Position numbers and translations under genes: made by a program | The notes under the pieces: model-generated | The model's input: only the letters and a program-made list of their open reading frames with translations | Told to the model about the DNA's origin: nothing | Database searches by the model: none | In this document: positions 1 to 8,183 of the stretch, in pieces | How the letters are laid out: each line of letters opens with the position of its first letter | How positions within the stretch are numbered: the stretch's first letter is position 1 | Source: Microcystis panniformis FACHB-1757 | GTDB lineage: Bacteria; Cyanobacteriota; Cyanobacteriia; Cyanobacteriales; Microcystaceae | Length of the DNA stretch: 64,000 nt | Assembly: GCF_001264245.1 (NCBI RefSeq) | Contig: NZ_CP011339.1 | Span: 310,001-374,000 of the forward strand | Reading direction: 5' to 3'

Positions 1-119
1 TTACCTATAGTGATGAAGCCCCCAAGGCGCACCTGCCTCATGGGATTTGGGGGATTTGGGTATTTTCGGATGGATTGGTGGTTTTGGTTCGTGGTGGGCT
101 TCCTTTTGGGGGCTTCCTT

Positions 120-232
120 TTTCGTGCAAAAGCTTGTAACCTGTAGAATATAACGATCTCAGGTCTTTTATCAAGTCTAATTTTAGGGGTTTTGCTCACG
201 GAAACATCTGCTTTTCACAGAACTCGATACTT
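120..232. repeat. 113-bp direct repeat, copy 1 (upstream of first higBA)
   Basis: This stretch is almost identical to 1355-1467, with only a few mismatches. It begins TTTCGTGCAAAAGCTTGT and ends ACTCGATACTT. Each copy lies upstream of a HigBA-type module, which suggests duplication of a module with its leader or a shared mobile sequence. Apart from this repeat I see no supported gene in 1-405. An open frame at about 3-143 could be the tail of a gene to the left, but I do not recognise it. Confidence 0.85.
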
Positions 233-405
233 AACGATGTTGATGTCTATTATCGCGGAATTTCTAAGTTTAATTTAGGGGATAAACAAGGGGCGATCGC
301 ATAATTCTTTTCAACGAGGTTATGAGCTATCCAGCAATTCGATACCCATCACCATCACCTGATTACATTTATTGATTTTTCATCGCATACTATTTCAAAA
401 GAAAC

Positions 406-797
406 GTGCCAAAGACAAAAATCATCTTTTATCAAGAAGTAGAAGGCATCTCACCCGTTGTTGAGTGGCTTCAGAAATTACTCAAAACTGATAAAAAGGA
501 TTTGCCAAATGTATAACCAAAATCGAACAACTTGCCGCACAAGGTCATGAACTGCGCCGCCCTGCTGCTGATTATCTCAGAAATGATATCTGGGAGCTTA
601 GAGCCAAACAGGGAACCATACAATATCGAATCCTCTATTTTTATCATGGTCAAAATATAGCAATTATTGGTCATGCTCTTATCAAAAAAACTTCCGCCGT
701 TCCCTCACAAGACATCGAGAGAATTATCCAAAGAAAAGCACAATTTAAACAAAATCCAGAACTTCATACTTATCAAGGAGAAATAAACAATGCCTAA
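406..797 (+). pseudogene. HigB/Gp49-type toxin, frameshifted
   Basis: A RelE-superfamily (phage Gp49/HigB-like) mRNA-interferase toxin is visible in two frames. The first frame starts at GTG 406 (VPKTKIIFYQ) and ends at a TAA near 517. The second carries GHELRRPAADYL, then IQYRILYFYHG, and ends at 797. Line-by-line it matches the intact paralogue at 1522-1896. Adding one A to the A5 run at 493-497 joins the frames. It overlaps the antitoxin start by 8 bases, the usual toxin-first HigBA order. It is either a real null allele, leaving an orphan antitoxin, or a homopolymer sequencing error. Confidence 0.8.
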
Positions 798-1086
798 AAC
801 CACAGATGCCGTAAAAATCATTCACCAAATGATTGCAGACGATCCCACAATCAAAGAACAAATTGCCCTAGAATCCCTCAACTCAGAAATCGCACAATTG
901 ATTTATGACGCTCGTATGAATGCTGGATTAACTCAACAACAACTAGCCGACCTAATCCATGTTGAGCAATCCGTTATTGAAGATCTAGAAGACGCTGACT
1001 ATCAAGACAATCCCCTAATAATGCTACAAAAAATTGCCACTGCCCTTAATCAACGAGTCAAAATGAGCCTTGTTAGTAGCTTGTAG
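790..1086 (+). CDS. HigA-like antitoxin, XRE helix-turn-helix
   Basis: This 98-residue protein has a Cro/C1 (XRE) helix-turn-helix at about residues 38-92 (MNAGLTQQQLADLIHVEQS is the recognition segment). HigA-type antitoxins of this family bind the toxin and repress their own operon. It overlaps the broken toxin upstream by 8 bases, so translation is probably coupled. It is a paralogue of the antitoxin at 1893-2198. If the toxin frameshift is real, this gene is an orphan antitoxin that could still act on related toxins; that is inference. Confidence 0.8.
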   Translation: MPKTTDAVKIIHQMIADDPTIKEQIALESLNSEIAQLIYDARMNAGLTQQQLADLIHVEQSVIEDLEDADYQDNPLIMLQKIATALNQRVKMSLVSSL

Positions 1087-1196
1087 GGTGCGTGTTTGCG
1101 CGTATTTAAAGGAGATTTGTTAATAATTAAACTATGATCGCGCCGTAACGCAGCATCTTAAGAAAATTGGTGTGTTACGCTATCACTAACGCACCC
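1086..1196. repeat. MITE-like element with GGGTGCGT ends
   Basis: The segment is bounded by GGGTGCGT (1086-1093) and its inverted match ACGCACCC (1189-1196). The left end overlaps the antitoxin stop codon, so the element abuts the gene directly. Short inverted repeats of the GGGTGCGT type are common in cyanobacterial genomes. No coding capacity is seen. Confidence 0.55.
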
Positions 1197-1206
1197 GACA
1201 AGAGCC

Positions 1207-1231
1207 ACCACTGTGTCTGGAGTGGTTTTTA
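1207..1231 (+). terminator. Rho-independent-like terminator
   Basis: ACCACT (1207-1212) pairs with AGTGGT (1221-1226) across an 8-base loop and is followed by a T run. It lies downstream of the first HigBA module and would end that transcript. Confidence 0.5.
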
Positions 1232-1354
1232 TTATGATTATTTAACTGCTACCAAATATCCCCCCGTAGCAATCTCTCCCTAGTAACAGGTTTCTAGTTC
1301 TTGTTTGATATTCAGGTAGAATGAATGATATAATTGGTGCGTGGGGCGTGGCTC

Positions 1355-1467
1355 TTTCGTGCAAAAGCTTGTCACCTGTAGAATATAACAATCTCAGGTC
1401 TTTTATCAAGTCTAATTTTAGGGGGTTTGCTCACGGAAACATCAGCTTTTCACAGAACTCGATACTT
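1355..1467. repeat. 113-bp direct repeat, copy 2 (upstream of second higBA)
   Basis: Near-perfect second copy of 120-232, ending about 55 bases before the second HigB start. Its position relative to higB matches copy 1 loosely. It may carry the promoter or be the scar of a module duplication. Confidence 0.85.
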
Positions 1468-1521
1468 GACACTATTTAATTTATCATTTGTTAGAAAACT
1501 CACATATATAAAAGCTTTAAT

Positions 1522-1896
1522 ATGCCAAAAATACAACTTATTTTTTACCAAGATGAAAGAGGTAATATACCAATTATAGAATGGCTTGATAGTCTTCCTG
1601 GCAAAGCTCAAAACAAATGCTTTATCAAATTACAAAGACTGGCAGAACTAGGATATGAATTACGCAGACCAGAAGCAGACTTTTTGCGGGACAAAATTTA
1701 TGAACTGAGAGTTAATTTTAAAGGAATAAATTATAGAATTCTTTATTTCTTTTATAAAAACAAAGCTGTGGTCATTTCTCATGGTATAATTAAAGAAAAA
1801 GAAGTTCTACCACTGGAAATCGAGCAAGCAATTAAAAACAAAGCTAAATTTGAAAAAAATCCCGAATTACACACCTATTTTCAGGAGTTGATATGA
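1522..1896 (+). CDS. HigB/Gp49-type toxin
   Basis: This intact 124-residue toxin belongs to the phage-derived Gp49/HigB group of the RelE superfamily, which cleaves mRNA on the ribosome. Family landmarks visible are IIEWLDSLP near the N-terminus, the LRRPEADFLRDKIYELR core and the NYRILYFFY strand, followed by a basic helix. The stop overlaps the antitoxin ATG by four bases (ATGA at 1893-1896). The local DNA is more A/T-rich than the metabolic genes in this window, which fits acquisition by transfer. Confidence 0.85.
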   Translation: MPKIQLIFYQDERGNIPIIEWLDSLPGKAQNKCFIKLQRLAELGYELRRPEADFLRDKIYELRVNFKGINYRILYFFYKNKAVVISHGIIKEKEVLPLEIEQAIKNKAKFEKNPELHTYFQELI

Positions 1897-2198
1897 ATAC
1901 ACACCAAACGACAGCCGATGGCTTACAAATTCTTTACCAACGTTATTATGCTAATAATCCAGAACGTCAATTAGAATTAGAAAAGGCTCGTATTGATGAC
2001 GAAGTAGCCAGAAAAATATTTAAGATTAAGGAAACACATCATCTTTCAACAAAAGCTTTAGCAGAATTAATTAATACTGATGAATCTATTATTGAAGCCT
2101 TAGAAAATGCTGACTATGAAGGAAACTCTTTTTTGTTGCTAAATCTCATCGCTACAGCCCTAAAAATCAAGGTTAAATTTGAATTAGTTTCAGCCTAA
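1893..2198 (+). CDS. HigA-like antitoxin, XRE helix-turn-helix
   Basis: The product is a 101-residue XRE-type antitoxin with its helix-turn-helix in the C-terminal half (HHLSTKALAELINTDES). It is the partner of the overlapping toxin at 1522-1896 and a diverged paralogue of the antitoxin at 790-1086. Both share the ending LLNLIATAL/ALNQRVK-like helix. It would neutralise HigB and autorepress the operon, by analogy with the family. Confidence 0.82.
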   Translation: MNTHQTTADGLQILYQRYYANNPERQLELEKARIDDEVARKIFKIKETHHLSTKALAELINTDESIIEALENADYEGNSFLLLNLIATALKIKVKFELVSA

Positions 2199-2248
2199 TT
2201 GTTTCAGTAATTTGCTACAATGAGAATAAGCTGTCGCGCATTTAAACA

Positions 2249-2497
2249 ATGACAATGATAAACCTAGAAACAATTGAAGAAGATATTGCGTCCCTTCCCC
2301 TCGACGCACAACAGACTATTCTTGAACTTGTAGGTATTCTCAAAAAACGATATTCTCCCAACCCACAGGAAATGAAAGAGCAGGGAACAGAAGATTGGTC
2401 TGACTTTATCGGTTGTATAGAAGCTGAACCAGACCTTTCGCAAAACTATAAAACCTATTTAACAAGTGAACTTAAGCAAAAATATGATCATTGTTGA
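2249..2497 (+). CDS. Putative antitoxin partner of PIN toxin
   Basis: The 82-residue acidic protein starts with TIEEDIASLPLDAQQTILELV. That helix resembles the N-terminus of small cyanobacterial antitoxins such as the DUF2281 group. I do not recognise a DNA-binding fold. Its 3' end overlaps the PIN-domain gene by 14 bases, the layout of a VapBC-type operon, which is the main reason to call it an antitoxin. ATG codons at 2249 and 2255 are both possible starts. Confidence 0.6.
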   Translation: MTMINLETIEEDIASLPLDAQQTILELVGILKKRYSPNPQEMKEQGTEDWSDFIGCIEAEPDLSQNYKTYLTSELKQKYDHC

Positions 2498-2897
2498 TAC
2501 TGGTTTCTGGCTGGCCATTGCTAATAAAAACGACTCACTTCACCCATTAGCAAAAAAACAATTCCAAAAATTAATCAATCAACAATTTATTACAACCTGG
2601 TGCGTTGTTACTGAAACTTGCTACTTACTACAAAAACGAGTGGGAATAGATGTCCCAAAAACCTTTATTCATAAAATCTCCACAGGAGAACTACAGGTAT
2701 TCAACCTCAAAACTAAGCACTGCCAACCCATTGAAGAACTGATGCAAAAATATAGAGATTTGCCAATGGACTTAGCCGATGCTTCGTTAGTAGTGTTAGC
2801 TGAAACAATTAAGGAGAACAGAATATTAACCACAGATAGGCGAGATTTTAGTGTTTATCGTTGGCTAAATAATCAAACATTTGATATTCTAATTTAA
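2484..2897 (+). CDS. PIN-domain (VapC-like) ribonuclease toxin
   Basis: This 137-residue PIN-domain protein keeps the acidic metal-binding residues of the fold. These are Asp in VDTGFWLAI near the N-terminus, Glu in VVTETCYLL, and the pair in PMDLADASLVVLAE followed by the LTTDRRDF Asp. VapC-type PIN proteins cleave tRNA or mRNA. I take ATG 2484 as the start rather than GTG 2466, because the PIN beta-strand begins immediately after it. It overlaps the putative antitoxin at 2249-2497. Confidence 0.82.
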   Translation: MIIVDTGFWLAIANKNDSLHPLAKKQFQKLINQQFITTWCVVTETCYLLQKRVGIDVPKTFIHKISTGELQVFNLKTKHCQPIEELMQKYRDLPMDLADASLVVLAETIKENRILTTDRRDFSVYRWLNNQTFDILI

Positions 2898-3119
2898 CAG
2901 TCCGTAGTCCGTAGATTGAACCCTCGGAACGAAACCCAACACCCAACACCTAAATCTGTCTGAATGGGCGATCGCCGCTTTGGTAGGCTGCATTAACGAA
3001 GTGTAAGGCGGCAATCTCGCTGCCAACCCTGATAATAAAGCTGATCGTGGCTTGGGAGCAATTCAGTTATGATAGGGGTCAACTTAATATCTTTAGCAAC
3101 GCAGAATGAGGATTTCACC

Positions 3120-3311
3120 ATGAAGATTCCATATACATATTGGAAAGAATCAGATGGGATGTTCTTGGGCTATTTGAATGAATTTCCAGATCATTGGACC
3201 CAAGGTGTTGACTTAGAAGAATTAATCGGAAACTTGGTCGATCTCTACAAAACATTTACTACTGAAGAAATCCCCGGAATCAAGAGAGTTGCAGAGTTTG
3301 AACTCGCATGA
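3120..3311 (+). CDS. hicB: HicB-family antitoxin
   Basis: This 63-residue protein has the HicB-type partial RNase-H fold: IPYTYWKESDGMFLGYLNEFP, then a VDLEELIGNLVDLYKTF helix. The start at ATG 3120 is preceded by GAGG at suitable spacing, so I prefer it to an upstream start at 3069. HicB proteins bind and inhibit HicA. Its stop overlaps the hicA ATG by four bases. The antitoxin-first order is the reverse of classic hicAB but common in cyanobacteria. Confidence 0.75.
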   Translation: MKIPYTYWKESDGMFLGYLNEFPDHWTQGVDLEELIGNLVDLYKTFTTEEIPGIKRVAEFELA

Positions 3312-3490
3312 AAAGACATGATTTAATTGCACAATTAGAGCAAGCGGGCTGCTATTTGATTAGACGTGGAGGGAAACACGATATTTACCATAATCCAGAT
3401 ACTGGAAAAACAGAACCAATTCCCAGACATCGAGAAATTAATGAGCGATTGGCTAAAAAGATTATCAAAAGTCTTACAGGCGACAGATAA
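3308..3490 (+). CDS. hicA: HicA mRNA-interferase toxin
   Basis: This 60-residue HicA/YcfA protein has a double-stranded-RNA-binding-like fold. The catalytic histidine lies in RRGGKHDIYHNP, and the PIPRHREINERLAKKIIK segment is typical of the family. It is translationally coupled to hicB through an ATGA overlap. HicA cleaves mRNA independently of translation in characterised members. Confidence 0.85.
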   Translation: MKRHDLIAQLEQAGCYLIRRGGKHDIYHNPDTGKTEPIPRHREINERLAKKIIKSLTGDR

Positions 3491-3507
3491 ATTCACAGTG
3501 CCAATTA

Positions 3508-3711
3508 GGGTCTGCTGAAAAAGTTTTTCGTGGGGCAGGGTGTGGGGTGTGGGGTGTAGGGTTTTAGCCATTTTCAGGGGGTCAATTACCTAATTTTCAG
3601 GGAAAAAGTGCCTTAATTTTCCCCCGATTCCTCCAATGGCTGGCACTTTTTGATTTCAAAAAAGCCTAAAGATATTATCCAACAAGGTTTTTAGATTTAT
3701 TCAGTAAACCC
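3508..3711. mobile_element. MITE, GGGTCTGCTGAA family, copy 1
   Basis: Terminal repeats are GGGTCTGCTGAAAAAG at the left and TTTATTCAGTAAACCC (inverted) at the right. Most of the interior matches the copy at 38834-39039, including a GTGTGGG tandem and the AATTACCTAATTTTCAGGG segment. The left end is preceded by TA, which suggests an IS630-like TA target. There is no open reading frame. The rest of 3712-3868 shows nothing further. Confidence 0.8.
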
Positions 3712-3868
3712 CAAAGCAAAGGAGCTATGGAAAAATGATTACTGTAGGATTTAAAAAAGGACGATCACTCTTACAGCAAGATTTCTAGTGCCAAAGTGAA
3801 CCCCAGAACCATATCCTCCCCGCTTAAAATCGCGTTGGCAGGATAATGAGTCACCAAAAAGCTCTAAA

Positions 3869-4987
3869 CTACAATTTTGGCAATAATCGGTCGTAGGATT
3901 GGATCATTCTTTCGTAAGTAAAGCGAGTGGCATTGATAAAACCTTTTTGCCTCAAATCTTCCAGGCGATCGGGAGCGAGAAGATTTTCTGCAATAATAGT
4001 AGCGGCGGCCTCGTGTTCGGTGGGATCGAAGTAAACGGCTGCATCATCAGCGATAACAGTCATGGGGAGACGATTGGAAGTAAAGACGGGACAACCACAG
4101 GATTGAGCTTCAATAACGGGAACACCGAATCCTTCCTGAAAGGAGGGAAAGATTAAAGCAGTTGCTAGGCAATAAAAGGCGCGGAGATCATCATCGGAGA
4201 CGGTTCCTAATTCGATTACTTGTGCGGACAAGTTATTCTGATTAACAAATTCTCGCATATCCGGCAGCAAAGGTTTTCCCATCAGGATCAATCGGCAATT
4301 TTCCAGACCGGGGAAAGTGATTAACCTCTTGAATATTTTCAGCAATCCCAATCGATTTTTATACCATTGGTCGCCCCCGACATGAATTAGCCAGGGGCAA
4401 TCACTATTAATATTAAATTTATCCACTAGATTTACCGCCGCTGCTCTTGTCATCGGACCGTATCCCTCACTCAAGCAATCCTCGATCACTTCCGTTTGTT
4501 CGGGGGTAATTTTGGTTAAACGGAGAACATCGGCACGAGTAGCTTCGGAAGAACAGACAACATATTTAGCCTGTTTGAATCCTCGCAAAATCATCGCCTG
4601 ATACTGTTTTCCCGTCCAACTGGTGGGATTTTCAGGAATTTCTCCTAGGGCGGAACGAATGGCCAGCAGATCGTGACAGATGACAAAATACTTGCGATCT
4701 TTTAGATAGGGAGTTAAATAGGATAACGCCTGATCACAAATGCAGACGATATCGGCCCAATCAAGCTGCTGACGTAACTGCACTGGGAAAATAATTAACT
4801 TATCAATATACCCCAACCACTTGCCGAGTCCCTGGGGAGAAGATTTCAGTTGACCGAAAATAGGCTGTGCTTGCACTCGCCGAATTTCGTGTCCTTTTTG
4901 TCTGAGTCCTTTCTCCACTAAACCGACAAAACGATTAATACTGATCTGCCGATCATTGACGTAATTTCCTACTATTAAAACTTTCAT
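3869..4987 (-). CDS. Glycosyltransferase family 4 (GT-B)
   Basis: The product has 372 residues when started at MKVLIVGNYVND (ATG at 4987); the open frame begins 21 bases earlier. It has an N-terminal GT-B donor-side strand, and a C-terminal Glycos_transf_1 domain with the nucleotide-sugar signature FQEGFGVPVIEAQSCGCPV. It would transfer a sugar from an activated donor during assembly of a surface glycan at the cytoplasmic membrane face. It follows another glycosyltransferase (5069-6295) and gmhB on the same strand, so it is probably the last gene of that operon. The exact sugar is not predictable. Confidence 0.85.
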   Translation of the reverse strand: MKVLIVGNYVNDRQISINRFVGLVEKGLRQKGHEIRRVQAQPIFGQLKSSPQGLGKWLGYIDKLIIFPVQLRQQLDWADIVCICDQALSYLTPYLKDRKYFVICHDLLAIRSALGEIPENPTSWTGKQYQAMILRGFKQAKYVVCSSEATRADVLRLTKITPEQTEVIEDCLSEGYGPMTRAAAVNLVDKFNINSDCPWLIHVGGDQWYKNRLGLLKIFKRLITFPGLENCRLILMGKPLLPDMREFVNQNNLSAQVIELGTVSDDDLRAFYCLATALIFPSFQEGFGVPVIEAQSCGCPVFTSNRLPMTVIADDAAVYFDPTEHEAAATIIAENLLAPDRLEDLRQKGFINATRFTYERMIQSYDRLLPKL

Positions 4988-5068
4988 GATTAGGCTCCAA
5001 AAAATCAATTTTTATGGCGGTAAAACTCGCAAACAGTCTCAAGTAAAATTCAGGGGTTAAGAACAATA

Positions 5069-6295
5069 TTAGTCCCGCAAAATTTCCTCGTACCTTTGTC
5101 CCGCTCGCTCCCAGGTGTACTCCGATTCCACCATCGCCCGGCCATTATGGGACAGTTGTTCTCGCACAGAAGGATCATCAAACAACCTAGAGATCGCTGT
5201 GACGTACTCAGCAACACTATTAGCCCGCAGCGCCCTAGGGGGAATTCCCTCTGCTGCCACCGTTAAACCCTCTAAACCGCGATCGCTGGCGACAACCGGA
5301 ATCCCAGCGGCCATGGATTCTAGGGTTTTGGTCTTGATTCCCAATCCCACCCGCAGGGGAACCACACAAACGGTTCCTCGGTGTAAATATTCCACTGTCG
5401 AGGGAACGGTCCCCGTCACCTTCACACCGGGATACTTGGCGAGTTCGAGAACTTCCGGTGCCGGGTTTGCCCCCACTAGGGTTAAGGTGGTAGCGGGATA
5501 TCGCTGTTGAATGACTGGCAGGACTTCTAAAACAAAAAAACGGGCGGCATCGATATTATGGGTAGAACTCATGGCACCGACAAAGACCAAATTATGACCG
5601 CCGGGATCCCGAGGACGATAGGGAAACAGGTCTAAATCCACGCCATTAGGCACGATATCCACCCGTGCATCCGGGAGGATTTTTAACAATTGTTCGCGAT
5701 CGTAATCGGTAGTAGCCACTAATTGCGAAAACTTGGCACAGTAACGTTTTTCGTACTGATAGAGTAAGGGCAGATAGAGAAAATCCCGCAGCGGATAGGC
5801 GGAGGCTCCTCTATCCAAATGATTGCGTGTCCAACCGTACACGGAACTGTGAATATCCACTACTGTTTTGACTCGCTGACGGTATTCCGGCCGGATAAAA
5901 ATCTCGCTGATACTCTGAGCGCAGATAATTACATCACATTTTTGCTGCTCGACGTATTCATCTACTCGCTCTTGAATGAGCGGCGAACGATAACTAAGAA
6001 CACTAGCAGGGGTCATCTGTACTATTCCCTCCAGAAAGCGCCCTGTTTTACCGATTAGTTTTGTCAGTCCCTTGCCTGGTTCGGGAATTTCCTGGGGCGG
6101 AAATAAGACAAGATGATTGGTAAAGGTTTTTAATTCTTCGATCTGAGTTTCTGTGACATTCTCCACCCGACGGGCAAACAGGGTGACATCATGGTTTTGA
6201 TGAAGACATTTGATCAGGTTAAAAGTTCTCCCCTCCGTTGCCCCGCGACTAGGTGGATAGGGAAAGTTATTGCAAAAAAGGACTAATATTCTCAT
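5069..6295 (-). CDS. Glycosyltransferase family 4 (GT-B)
   Basis: This 408-residue GT-B enzyme has an N-terminal LVLFCNNFPYPPSRG segment typical of sugar-transferases such as those of the PelF/WcaI kind. Its C-terminal donor domain contains VPLRVGLGIKTKTLESMAAG, where Lys/Thr-Leu-Glu is the EX7E-like region. The start overlaps the gmhB stop by four bases (6292-6295), indicating translational coupling. Together with gmhB it suggests that one transferred sugar is a heptose; that is inference from context. Confidence 0.85.
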   Translation of the reverse strand: MRILVLFCNNFPYPPSRGATEGRTFNLIKCLHQNHDVTLFARRVENVTETQIEELKTFTNHLVLFPPQEIPEPGKGLTKLIGKTGRFLEGIVQMTPASVLSYRSPLIQERVDEYVEQQKCDVIICAQSISEIFIRPEYRQRVKTVVDIHSSVYGWTRNHLDRGASAYPLRDFLYLPLLYQYEKRYCAKFSQLVATTDYDREQLLKILPDARVDIVPNGVDLDLFPYRPRDPGGHNLVFVGAMSSTHNIDAARFFVLEVLPVIQQRYPATTLTLVGANPAPEVLELAKYPGVKVTGTVPSTVEYLHRGTVCVVPLRVGLGIKTKTLESMAAGIPVVASDRGLEGLTVAAEGIPPRALRANSVAEYVTAISRLFDDPSVREQLSHNGRAMVESEYTWERAGQRYEEILRD

Positions 6296-6951
6296 AATTC
6301 TGGTTCGGCAGCGGTTTTTGACAATAATTCTACCGTTTCCTTTAGTTGGCCATACACGGGAATCTCAACTGGGTATTTCTCGATCTCCCCAAGGGTGACT
6401 TTTCCTCGCCCTGTTAAGAGCAATACGGGCTGACAACCAGCTTCTAGGGCGCATTCTAAATCACTGGGCGCATCGCCGATAAACAACGAGCGGGCTAAAT
6501 CGATTCCGTACTGGTGGGCGGCTGTCAGCAGCAGATAGGGGGAGGGTTTACGGCACAGACAACCTTCGTCGGGATGGTGCGGGCAGATGGCAAGATCGTG
6601 AAAATGCACGCCCAATTGTCGGTATTCCTCAATCATGCGCCCGTGAATCGCCGCTAGATCGTCCCAAGTGAAATAGCCCCTAGCAAGTCCCGATTGATTG
6701 GTAATGATGATCAGCAGATAGCCGGCATCCTGCCACTGTTTTAAGGCAGCCGCTGCCCCGGCGGGAATGCTCACCTGTTCTGGTTTGCTCAGGTAGGGGA
6801 TATAGTCAATAACTACCCCATCTCGATCGAGAAATAAGGCTTTGTTCTTTTTCGCTCTATCTTGGCTTTTCTGGTCAGAATTGCCAGGAGATGGCGGAGA
6901 TGGGTATTTTAGGTCGTCGTCATTGACGGAAATTGCGGGGAAAGGATTCAT
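6292..6951 (-). CDS. gmhB: D-glycero-D-manno-heptose 1,7-bisphosphate phosphatase
   Basis: This HAD-IIIA phosphatase removes the 1- or 7-phosphate of heptose 1,7-bisphosphate in ADP/GDP-heptose synthesis. Visible motifs are FLDRDGVV (nucleophile Asp and acid/base Asp), IITNQSGLARGYF, the zinc-binding loop CPHHPDEGCLCRKP and IGDAPSDLECA. I choose ATG 6951, giving about 219 residues; an upstream start at 7032 would add 27 residues lacking family resemblance. Even so, there is an unusual low-complexity leader of about 38 residues before the first motif. It is coupled to the downstream glycosyltransferase by a four-base overlap. Confidence 0.88.
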   Translation of the reverse strand: MNPFPAISVNDDDLKYPSPPSPGNSDQKSQDRAKKNKALFLDRDGVVIDYIPYLSKPEQVSIPAGAAAALKQWQDAGYLLIIITNQSGLARGYFTWDDLAAIHGRMIEEYRQLGVHFHDLAICPHHPDEGCLCRKPSPYLLLTAAHQYGIDLARSLFIGDAPSDLECALEAGCQPVLLLTGRGKVTLGEIEKYPVEIPVYGQLKETVELLSKTAAEPEL

Positions 6952-7032
6952 TATGTTGGACTTTTTCGAGTCGGGGACTATAATTCTCAGTTCTTCTGTC
7001 AGGGACGAGAGCTTGAACCGATGGACAGACAA

Positions 7033-7510
7033 AATTCGAGGGATTGTCGCGATTTGTGCTAGTTTTCTCGGCTAAATTGCTTCTCTTTACTATCTAGATG
7101 TCAGAGTGTAGCAATCAGGGCATATTATACGCCGTCAGGCCTTTGGACTTTTGATTATATCAGCAGTATTGTCAGGAATTGTTAACATTTTTGTCCAGCC
7201 AAACAAAAAGCCAAGACTGGCAAGGGTGGAACCCCCCGCTCAGAAATCCCCCGTCTCGGCCAGAATAGAGCAAAAGTTTATTTACAAATAAAACAAATTG
7301 TGCTAAGGTTGGGGCGTTTGTGGTATATTCCCAGAGTAACTGGCAAAAGATCACTCTTTTGACTCGATTCCCGTGATCAATTCTACCATGCTAGGGGTTT
7401 TGTCCCCAATTAATGGAGAGCGATTCTGGTCTTTTGATACTATTCAATGTAATGACAGAATGATTGAGAGTTAAATTTATTCAACTAATAAAAATTGGAA
7501 AATCAAACCT
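7033..7510. promoter_or_regulatory. Divergent intergenic region between gmhB and gmhA
   Basis: These roughly 480 bases separate the two divergent arms of the heptose locus and must hold promoters for both. No clear consensus box or hairpin could be fixed by eye. A 60-codon open frame on the minus strand (7172-7354) shows no family resemblance and is not accepted as a gene. Confidence 0.4.
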
Positions 7511-8146
7511 ATGCAAATGGTGGAAAAATCAAACAAAAAATTAGATAGTTTCCAGAGTGATCCGTCTCTGTCAATTTTAATCAAGACTGAATTGGAAGAA
7601 GCTTATAACCTGAAGAAAAACCTACTAACTGAAACAAAATATCTAGAAAAAATCCAAGAGATTTGCCAAGTATGTATCCATGCTTATCGCAACAACCACA
7701 AAGTATTAGTCGCCGGTAATGGAGGCAGTGCCGCCGATGCTATCCATTTTGGCGGTGAGCTACACGGCCGATTTCTGAAAGAAAGACAGTCTTTACCAGT
7801 TCGCGTCCTCAATAGCGATATCGCCAGTTTAACAGCGATTGCTAACGATTATGGTTACGAATATATTTTTAGCCGCCAGATAGAAGCGGAAGGAAACCCT
7901 GGTGATGTGTTTATCGGTATTTCCACTTCGGGAAATTCCGCTAATATCCATCAAGCTCTCAAAGTTTGTCAAGTAAAAGGTCTCACTAGCATCGGTTTAA
8001 CTGGGGCGAAGGGATTAGCTCTAGAGGAAAAAACCGATTATTGTTTGATGATTCCTAGCACCAGTACCCCGCGCATTCAAGAAGGTCATGGTTTTGTTCT
8101 TCATACTATTTGTTTAGCGATCGAAGAAGCGCTCTTTCCTAACTAA
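7511..8146 (+). CDS. gmhA: Sedoheptulose 7-phosphate isomerase
   Basis: This 211-residue SIS-domain protein converts sedoheptulose 7-phosphate to D-glycero-D-manno-heptose 7-phosphate, the first committed step to nucleotide-heptoses. The phosphate-binding loop VLVAGNGGSAADAIHFGGEL and the second SIS loop FIGISTSGNSANIHQAL are intact. The downstream RIQEGHGFVLHTIC carries the metal/catalytic Glu and His region. It is the first gene of the rightward arm gmhA-hddA-hddC and is divergent from gmhB. Confidence 0.92.
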   Translation: MQMVEKSNKKLDSFQSDPSLSILIKTELEEAYNLKKNLLTETKYLEKIQEICQVCIHAYRNNHKVLVAGNGGSAADAIHFGGELHGRFLKERQSLPVRVLNSDIASLTAIANDYGYEYIFSRQIEAEGNPGDVFIGISTSGNSANIHQALKVCQVKGLTSIGLTGAKGLALEEKTDYCLMIPSTSTPRIQEGHGFVLHTICLAIEEALFPN

Positions 8147-8183
8147 AATCTCCTAGCAAAAAATCAACCTAAACAGCATACCC

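Noticed and set aside
3..143. Open frame at the left edge that might be the tail of a gene
   Set aside because: The reading is Gly/Trp-rich and unrecognised, and it runs into the 113-bp repeat; not enough to call a gene.
5115..5510. 131-codon plus-strand frame across a glycosyltransferase gene
   Set aside because: It is a shadow of the minus-strand gene, whose GT-B motifs are clear.
7172..7354. 60-codon frame in the gmhB-gmhA intergenic region
   Set aside because: No ribosome site, no resemblance to any family, and a divergent promoter region is expected there.
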